Shown: positions 58,998-64,000 of the stretch, one piece after another
How the letters are laid out: each line of letters opens with the position of its first letter
Position numbering within the stretch: the stretch's first letter is position 1
NCBI RefSeq assembly: GCF_016839145.1
Contig: NZ_CP069304.1
Location: forward strand, 372,001 to 436,000
Source: Shinella sp. PSBB067
GTDB taxonomy: Bacteria; Pseudomonadota; Alphaproteobacteria; Rhizobiales; Rhizobiaceae
DNA length: 64,000 bases
Direction of reading: 5' to 3'
The notes under the pieces: model-generated
Databases searched by the model: none
The model's input: the letters and a program-made list of their open reading frames with translations, nothing else
What the model was told of the DNA's origin: nothing
Translations under genes and position numbers: made by a program

Positions 58998-59783
58998 ATG
59001 GATCTTGAACTCAGCCGCCGCACCGCCCTCGTGCTCGGCGCTTCAGGCGGCCTTGGCCGGGCCATCGCGGAAAGCCTCGCCGCCGAAGGCGCCAATGTCA
59101 TTCTCGGCGGCCGTTCCGCCGAACGGCTGGAGCCGGTGCGCTCGGCCATTGCGGCGTCCGCATCGGGCCGCATCTCCACGCTCGTTACGGACCTTGCCGA
59201 TCCGGCGGCCGTGGAGCAGGCGATTGCCGAACTGCAGGCCGGCGACAAGCCCGACATCGTCGTGCTCAACGGTGGCGGCCCCGCGCCGGGCGCGATGGCC
59301 GCGCTGGATGCAGACAGCCTCGTCCCGCAGTTCCGCGCCATGGTCGAGGCGCCGATCCGCATCGCCACGGCCCTTCTGCCGCATATGCGCGGGCAGCGCT
59401 TCGGCCGCATTCTCGTGCTGCTGTCTTCCGGTGTCGTGCAGCCGATCCCCAATCTCGGCCTGTCCAACACGCTGCGCCTTTCCCTCGTCGGCTGGGCGAA
59501 GACGCTCGCCGCCGAAGTGGCGGCCGACGGCGTGACGGTCAACGGCCTTATCCCCGGCCGTATCCACACCGACCGCGTCGACCAGCTGGATGCCGCCGCC
59601 GCCAAGCGGACCGGCAAGACGGCGGACGAGGTCGCCGCGGCTTCCCGCGCGACGATCCCGATGGGACGCTACGGCGCACCGCGCGAGTTCGCCGATGCGG
59701 CGTGCTTCCTCTGCTCGGGGCGTGCGGGCTACATCACCGGCACGAGCCTGCGCGTCGACGGCGGCATGCTGCGCAACATCTGA
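58998..59783 (+). CDS. SDR-family oxidoreductase lacking the usual YxxxK catalytic pair
   Basis: A 261-residue Rossmann protein. The dinucleotide motif LVLGASGGLGRAIAESLAAE, the NxG-like VVLNGGGPAPG, the active-site Ser in ILVLLSSGVVQPI, and the C-terminal YITGTSLRVDGGM are all SDR. Where YxxxK should be, the sequence reads NLGLSNTLRLSLVGWAKTLA with no Tyr and no Lys at the right spacing. This is characteristic of a divergent SDR subgroup, so ordinary alcohol dehydrogenation may not be its job. It follows the amidotransferase by 12 bases and precedes the FAH-family gene by 11. Confidence 0.88.
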   Translation: MDLELSRRTALVLGASGGLGRAIAESLAAEGANVILGGRSAERLEPVRSAIAASASGRISTLVTDLADPAAVEQAIAELQAGDKPDIVVLNGGGPAPGAMAALDADSLVPQFRAMVEAPIRIATALLPHMRGQRFGRILVLLSSGVVQPIPNLGLSNTLRLSLVGWAKTLAAEVAADGVTVNGLIPGRIHTDRVDQLDAAAAKRTGKTADEVAAASRATIPMGRYGAPREFADAACFLCSGRAGYITGTSLRVDGGMLRNI

Positions 59784-59794
59784 GGCAGAAAACC

Positions 59795-60496
59795 ATGAGC
59801 GACTATGTCATCGACCCGCCCCCGGTGGCGAGCCTGCCCGTTGCCGGCTCCACGGCACGCTTTCCCGTGCGGCGCATCTTCTGCGTCGGGCGCAACTATG
59901 CCGACCATGCGCGCGAAATGGGTCACGACCCGGACCGCGAGCCGCCCTTCTTCTTCGACAAGCCGGCGGACGCCCTGGTCGTGGGGGACGAGGATGTTCC
60001 CTATCCGAGCGCGACGGATCAACTCGAACACGAGGCGGAACTCGTGGCGGCCCTCGGCAGCGGCGGCTGCAATATCGATGCGGCCGGGGCACTGGACTGC
60101 GTATGGGGTTACGCTGTCGGCAACGACCTCACCCGGCGCGACATTCAGGCGGAAGCCAAGAAGCTCGGCCGCCCGTGGACGATGGCCAAGGGGTTCGACG
60201 GTTCTGCCGTTTGCGGGCCCGTCTATCCTGCCGCGCGCATCGGCCATCCGGTGAGCGGACACATCCGTCTGCTCGTCAACGGAACGCTGCGCCAGTCCGG
60301 CGATATCGCACAGATGATATGGACGCTTCCGGAGATCATTGCGGCGCTCTCACGCCTGGTCGAACTGAAGGCTGGCGACCTCATCTACACAGGAACGCCG
60401 TCTGGCGTGGGAAGCCTTGTGCCGGGGGATGTCGTGGAAATTGCGATCGCGGGGCTCGGTGAGGTTCGTAGCAGGATTACATCGCGATCCTGTTGA
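59795..60496 (+). CDS. Fumarylacetoacetate-hydrolase-family protein (fumarylpyruvate hydrolase-like)
   Basis: A 233-residue FAH-fold hydrolase or decarboxylase. It has the fumarylpyruvate-hydrolase start FPVRRIFCVGRNYADHAREM, PPFFFDKPADALV, the metal-binding Glu pair in LEHEAELVAALG, Asp in VGNDLTRRDIQAEAK, and the C-terminal DLIYTGTPSGVGSLVPGDVV. Such enzymes cleave or decarboxylate 2,4-dioxo acids using Mg2+. Its last residues (EVRSRITSRSC) look atypical, and the stop lies within a 20-base overlap with a minus-strand frame, so the 3' end may have been altered. Probably a late step of the same catabolic route. Confidence 0.9.
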   Translation: MSDYVIDPPPVASLPVAGSTARFPVRRIFCVGRNYADHAREMGHDPDREPPFFFDKPADALVVGDEDVPYPSATDQLEHEAELVAALGSGGCNIDAAGALDCVWGYAVGNDLTRRDIQAEAKKLGRPWTMAKGFDGSAVCGPVYPAARIGHPVSGHIRLLVNGTLRQSGDIAQMIWTLPEIIAALSRLVELKAGDLIYTGTPSGVGSLVPGDVVEIAIAGLGEVRSRITSRSC

Positions 60497-60784
60497 AATC
60501 GCCGTCGATCCAACGGCAGTTCGGAAGTTCAAAGGCACTGCGAGAAATCGACATCAATGGCTGGGTGCCCCGGTGCCGGGCGTCGGCCTTGCGGCGCTCC
60601 GGTCCGCATGCACGGTTCCGGCCGCCCAGGTGAAGTCGCAATCGATCATCTTCACGCTGGCCGGCGCCGCAATCGTCTTCCGGCATCGTGCGGTAGACGG
60701 TCAATCCTGCTGCCGCGGCGCCACGGGTCGAGAAGACATGTATCGATTTGCCCCAGGTGAACGCCACGGCCTTCTGCAACCACG
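60497..60784. other. Gap with an unrecognised, possibly eroded minus-strand gene
   Basis: About 290 bases between the FAH-family gene and a convergent HAD gene. On the minus strand one frame reads KAVAFTWGKSIHVFSTRGAA and LTVYRTMPEDD, a second reads ASVKMIDCDFTWAAGTVHAD, and the first resumes as FELPNCRWIDGDFNRIAM and stops at 60477. The switch between frames suggests a decayed gene, but I cannot name it. No terminator or promoter is obvious. Confidence 0.35.
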
Positions 60785-61465
60785 CTATTCGATCTGCGGG
60801 AGGACCTCCAGAATCCGGTCCCGGCCATCGCCGAGATCCTCCAGCACGAGGAGGCAATTTTCGCCCTCGAAGGCGCTGGCGTCGTAGACGCCGGTGCAGA
60901 CCGCGACGAAGGGGATGCCGGCTTTCTGTGCTGCATGGCCGTCGAGCGGGGTGTCGCCGATGAGCAGCATCGGCACGCCCTCGAAGCGGGCGCGGGCGGC
61001 ATGGGAAAGGTCGCTGCGAACGCGGGTGCGCGAGCCGAAGAAGCCGGCGTCCCAGTCGATCAGGCCGGCGTCGAGCCCGGCGCCTTCCAGCTTCATGCGG
61101 CTGCGGCCGATGGAATTGCCAGTGAGCAGGCCGTTGCGCAGGCCGGCGCTTTGGAACGCACCGAGCGCTTCCGGCACGAAGGGCAGCAGCTTCAGCGCGC
61201 CCTCGGGGTCGAGATAGCTGCGGGAAACCTCGTCGAGCTGTTCCGAAACGGCCTCGGCAAGGCCGATGTCGAGCTTGGCCGCTTCCAGCAATTCGCAGAT
61301 GACCTGCCAGTCGGTCTTGCCGTGGGTGACGATTTCGGGAACCGGCACGCCCGGCGCGACGCGGGCGATGGCGTCGAGATAGGGGCCGAGGCCGCGTACG
61401 TCGTTGTAAAGCAGGGTGCCGTCGATGTCCCAGAGCAGGACCGGGGCGCTGGAGGAAGTCATCAT
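60785..61465 (-). CDS. HAD-superfamily hydrolase (phosphoglycolate-phosphatase-like)
   Basis: A 226-residue phosphatase. Motif I LLWDIDGTLLYND carries the nucleophile Asp, motif II is GLLTGNSIGRSRMKLEG, and motif IV is PMLLIGDTPLDGHAAQKAGI. The cap domain follows motif I, as in subfamily I. It begins directly after the stop of the inositol-monophosphatase-like gene and uses the GGAGAA at that gene's end as ribosome-binding site. In the same operon as an ABC importer, it probably dephosphorylates an imported or derived phosphoester. Confidence 0.9.
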   Translation of the reverse strand: MMTSSSAPVLLWDIDGTLLYNDVRGLGPYLDAIARVAPGVPVPEIVTHGKTDWQVICELLEAAKLDIGLAEAVSEQLDEVSRSYLDPEGALKLLPFVPEALGAFQSAGLRNGLLTGNSIGRSRMKLEGAGLDAGLIDWDAGFFGSRTRVRSDLSHAARARFEGVPMLLIGDTPLDGHAAQKAGIPFVAVCTGVYDASAFEGENCLLVLEDLGDGRDRILEVLPQIE

Positions 61466-62305
61466 TTATTCTCCGGATTGGGGGGGAAGGGTGACGATGC
61501 CGTCGAGGGAGGACCGGGCGGGCGCAAAGCCCCGGCCGTGGGCGATGTAGCGTCCGGCCTTCCACACCGGCGCGGCCGGCGTGCCGTCATGGCCGCGGCA
61601 GACAAGACCGCCGCCGCCCGCGAGCACCAGCGCCATGCCGGCGGCGTGGTCCCACGGATTGGTCGAGATTTCGCAGGCGACGTCGGCCCGGCCGGCGGCG
61701 ACATAGGCGAGCGCCAGCGCGGCGGAACCGAGCCGCCGCACGGCGCGGAAACCGTTCAGCGCATCGAGATAGCGGGCAATCGCCGTTTCGCCGAGGGGCT
61801 TCGCCTCGTAGGGGAAATTCATCAGGCAGATGCAGTCCCGGTCGTCCTCCCCGGCGCGGCTTTCGGCCGGTCGGCCGTTCACCGTCAGGCCGGCCGCCGT
61901 GCCGCGGAACAGTTCGTCGCGTTCGGGATCGTAGATCACGCCCGCGACGAGCTCGCCCCGCAGGACGATACCGATGGAGATGCAATAGAGCGGCAGCCCG
62001 CCGGCGAAATTGCTGGTGCCGTCGATGGGATCGACGATCCAGGCGATCTCGCTTCCGCCCGTCCCGCCGAATTCCTCGCCGATCACCGTCGATGCCGGAT
62101 AGGCGCCCAGCAGCGCGGCGCGGATCATCTCCTCCGCGCCGCGGTCGAATTCGGTGACGACATCGCTGTGGCGGCTCTTGTGGTCGGCGCTGATCAGCCC
62201 GCCGAAATGCCGGTGGGCATAGGCGCCTGCCTTGCGCGCGGCGGCGGCGGCGCAATCGGCGAGGTCTTCCGCGAGCGTGGCGGGTTCGGTTCGCACAAGC
62301 GTCAT
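61466..62305 (-). CDS. Inositol-monophosphatase-family protein
   Basis: A 279-residue Mg2+-dependent phosphatase of the IMPase/CysQ/histidinol-phosphatase group. It has the metal sites VIGEEFGGTGG, the signature WIVDPIDGTSNFAGGLPLYC, and the second site NPWDHAAGMALVLAGGG. Its ATG overlaps the ABC ATPase stop by one base. With the HAD phosphatase next to it, two phosphatases sit in one import operon, which suggests that the cargo is a phosphorylated compound such as a glycerophosphodiester or phosphosugar. Confidence 0.9.
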   Translation of the reverse strand: MTLVRTEPATLAEDLADCAAAAARKAGAYAHRHFGGLISADHKSRHSDVVTEFDRGAEEMIRAALLGAYPASTVIGEEFGGTGGSEIAWIVDPIDGTSNFAGGLPLYCISIGIVLRGELVAGVIYDPERDELFRGTAAGLTVNGRPAESRAGEDDRDCICLMNFPYEAKPLGETAIARYLDALNGFRAVRRLGSAALALAYVAAGRADVACEISTNPWDHAAGMALVLAGGGGLVCRGHDGTPAAPVWKAGRYIAHGRGFAPARSSLDGIVTLPPQSGE

Positions 62306-63375
62306 CAGGCAACGGCCTCCAGGTTGCGGCCCTCGCCGTCGAAGGCATGGACGCCGTCCGCCTTGAGGGTCAGGCCGACCGTCTCGCCGACGGCGGCCGG
62401 CGGCGGCTCGGCGCTGAGGGCGAACATCGGCCGGCCCGCGACGGCAAGGCCGACGATCCAGTCCGCGCCGGTCGGCTGGATCGTGTCGATCGTCGCCGCC
62501 ATCGCGCCGGCGCCGGGCGCGGCCATGCGCAGGGCTTCCGGCCGCACGCCGAAGGTTTCCACCGTGCGGGCGGGGAAGGGGCGGGCATTGCCGAGCCAGG
62601 CAGCGAGGTCGTCGCCCTGCCGGGCGTCCACCATGTTCATCGGCGGGTTGCCGACGAAATTGGCGACGAAGCGGGTGGCGGGGCGATGGTAGATGTCCAT
62701 CGGCCGTGCCATCTGCTCGATGACGCCCTTGTTCATCACGGCGATGGTGGTGGCCATGGTCATGGCCTCCAACTGGTCGTGGGTGACGAAGATCACCGTG
62801 CAGCCGAGCGTGTTGTGCAGGCGCTTCAGCTCCGCGCGCATTTCCAGGCGCAGCGCCGCGTCGAGGTTGGAGAGCGGTTCGTCGAGGAGCAGCAGGCTCG
62901 GATTGACCGCCAGCATGCGCGCCAGCGCCACGCGCTGCTGCTGGCCGCCGGACAGTTCGCGCGGATAGCGCCCGCCCAGCCCGTCCAGGTGGAAGAGTTT
63001 CGCCAGTTCCTCGAAGCGGCTCGCTTTTTCCGCCGCCGTGGCCTTGCGCATGGACAGGCCGAAGACGACGTTCTGCTCGACGGTCATGTGCGGCCAGAGG
63101 GCGTAGCTCTGGAACATCAGGCCGAGATTGCGCTTTTCGGGGCGCAGGAATTCGCCGCTCCTGGATGAGAAGAACACCCGGTCGCCGAACAGAAGCTCGC
63201 CGCTGTTGGGCCGTTCCAGCCCGGCGATCATGCGCAGCGTCGTCGTCTTTCCGCAGCCGGAGGGCCCGAGCAGGCAGACGAATTCACCGGCCTTGAAGGT
63301 CGTGGTCAGGTCGTTGACGGCGAGAAACCTGCCGCCGTAGTTCTTCACCACATTCTTGAGGATTACGTCCGACAT
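62305..63375 (-). CDS. ABC transporter ATPase (UgpC/PotA/FbpC type)
   Basis: A 356-residue ATPase with Walker A GPSGCGKTTTLRMIAG, Q-loop GLMFQSYALWPHMTVEQNVV, signature [19 protein letters not shown], Walker B LLLLDEPLSNLDAALRLEMR and FVTHDQLEAMTMATTIAVMN, then a C-terminal TOBE-like domain (ARTVETFGVRPEALRMAAPG). It serves the two-domain permease encoded just upstream. The operon reads leftward and continues beyond the window edge. Confidence 0.92.
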   Translation of the reverse strand: MSDVILKNVVKNYGGRFLAVNDLTTTFKAGEFVCLLGPSGCGKTTTLRMIAGLERPNSGELLFGDRVFFSSRSGEFLRPEKRNLGLMFQSYALWPHMTVEQNVVFGLSMRKATAAEKASRFEELAKLFHLDGLGGRYPRELSGGQQQRVALARMLAVNPSLLLLDEPLSNLDAALRLEMRAELKRLHNTLGCTVIFVTHDQLEAMTMATTIAVMNKGVIEQMARPMDIYHRPATRFVANFVGNPPMNMVDARQGDDLAAWLGNARPFPARTVETFGVRPEALRMAAPGAGAMAATIDTIQPTGADWIVGLAVAGRPMFALSAEPPPAAVGETVGLTLKADGVHAFDGEGRNLEAVA

Positions 63376-63377
63376 GG

Positions 63378-64000
63378 TCAGCCTCCCAGTCCGCCGGCGA
63401 GATTCGTTTTGGTGATCCTCTGGAGGAGGAGCACGAGCAGCATGACGACGAGGCCGATGATCAGGATCGTCGCGTTGGCCAGTTGCGTGTGGCCGTAGTC
63501 GAGGAAGCGCAGCGACTGGGTCGTCAGCATTTCCGTACCGGGCGTCACCAGCATGATGACGAGGCTGAGCTCCTTCATGCCCGAAATGAAGGGCAGGATG
63601 ATCGCCGTCACCAGCGCCGTCTTCTGCAAAGGCCCGATGATGGTGAGGATGCGGCGGAAGAACCCGGCGCCGAGCACCATGCCGGCCTCCTCCGGCTCGC
63701 GCCCGACCTGCATCATCGCCGAGATGCCGGAGCGCGAGGCATAGGGCAGGTACGTCACGACCATGACGAGGATGAGCAGGCTGAGCGAGCCGTAGAGCGC
63801 CGGGATGGGCCCGCGCGGCACGGCGAAGAGCGAGAGGAATGCAGCGGCGAAGGCAAGGCCGGGCATCAGGTAGGGCAGGAACGAGACCTGCCGCAGGAAG
63901 CCGGCAAGCCAGCCGCCCGAAAGCCGCACCACCGCATAGCCGACCGTCAGCCCCAGCACGCCGCACAGGACGGCGGCCGAACCGGCGATCGCCAGGCTGT
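63378..64000 (-). CDS. ABC transporter permease (iron/2-aminoethylphosphonate AfuB-type), C-terminal part
   Basis: The last ~207 residues of a permease running off the window. It shows five to six hydrophobic segments and the EAA loop GREPEEAGMVLGAGFFRRIL TIIGPLQKTALV. The style (FLPYLMPGLAFAAAFLSLFA, LPFISGMKELSLVIMLVTPG) matches the FbpB/AfuB/PhnU-type two-module permeases. Whether it carries iron, a phosphonate or a phosphodiester cannot be decided; the two phosphatases downstream favour a phosphorus compound. Confidence 0.88.
   Translation of the reverse strand, partial: SLAIAGSAAVLCGVLGLTVGYAVVRLSGGWLAGFLRQVSFLPYLMPGLAFAAAFLSLFAVPRGPIPALYGSLSLLILVMVVTYLPYASRSGISAMMQVGREPEEAGMVLGAGFFRRILTIIGPLQKTALVTAIILPFISGMKELSLVIMLVTPGTEMLTTQSLRFLDYGHTQLANATILIIGLVVMLLVLLLQRITKTNLAGGLGG

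Overview
This is a GC-rich bacterial chromosome or megaplasmid segment, densely packed with ABC importers, catabolic enzymes and their regulators. The gene content (complete urea importer urtABCDE beside an NCS1-permease hybrid kinase, many branched-chain/polar amino-acid and sugar ABC systems, GntR/RpiR/LysR regulators, CobW, an IS481-type element) fits a soil or rhizosphere alphaproteobacterium of the Rhizobiaceae type (Rhizobium/Shinella/Ensifer-like). That placement is inferred from gene style only. No rRNA, tRNA, phage or CRISPR was seen.

Layout. 1-7.5 kb is a worn accessory patch: two tandem GMC oxidoreductases (the first cut by the window edge), an orphan polar-amino-acid ABC ATPase, a CobW GTPase gene split by a 1011-bp IS481-type element with a CTAG target duplication, a VOC protein, and an E1-alpha/E1-beta dehydrogenase pair whose beta gene is cut off and joined to the tail of a gamma-glutamyltransferase gene. 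7.7-16.7 kb is a co-directional operon: an FMN monooxygenase of the NtaA/DszA class, a complete LivGHMF-type importer with two paralogous binding proteins, and a DszC/acyl-CoA-dehydrogenase-like flavoprotein. It is probably an uptake and desulfurisation or oxidation system for an organic compound; LivG carries a one-base frameshift. 16.7-23 kb holds a metN relic, an MFS exporter plus beta-lactamase-fold hydrolase with a divergent TetR, a quinone-reductase-like flavoprotein with a divergent LysR, and aldo-keto reductase and FecCD permease relics.

23-30.6 kb has a NarL-type response regulator and a ComP-like kinase with a PDZ-like segment, small proteins, and a surface-lipoprotein pair: a glycine-repeat TbpB-like lipoprotein followed by a Slam (DUF560) outer-membrane translocator. 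30.7-40.8 kb is the urea module: urtABCDE, with a divergent NCS1-permease/histidine-kinase/receiver fusion and its LuxR-type response regulator (frameshifted near its N-terminus).

41-48.4 kb is a sugar operon (binding protein, two permeases, ROK kinase, class II aldolase, P-loop kinase, MalK/UgpC-type ATPase) with a divergent RpiR repressor. 48.4-60.5 kb is a catabolic regulon with a double-winged-helix GntR regulator, a polar-amino-acid importer, M20 peptidase, enolase-superfamily enzyme, creatinase/ectoine-hydrolase-like M24 protein, DHDPS-family lyase, aminotransferase, stand-alone CTP-synthase-type glutamine amidotransferase, an SDR lacking YxxxK, and a FAH-family hydrolase. The parts suggest breakdown of an unusual cyclic or N-substituted amino-acid derivative that I cannot name. 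60.8-64 kb is the downstream part of another importer operon (HAD phosphatase, inositol-monophosphatase-like enzyme, ABC ATPase, permease running off the edge).

Best candidates for something undescribed are the 48.4-60.5 kb regulon with its solitary CTP-synthase-like glutaminase, the Slam/lipoprotein pair, and the permease-kinase fusion guarding the urea importer.
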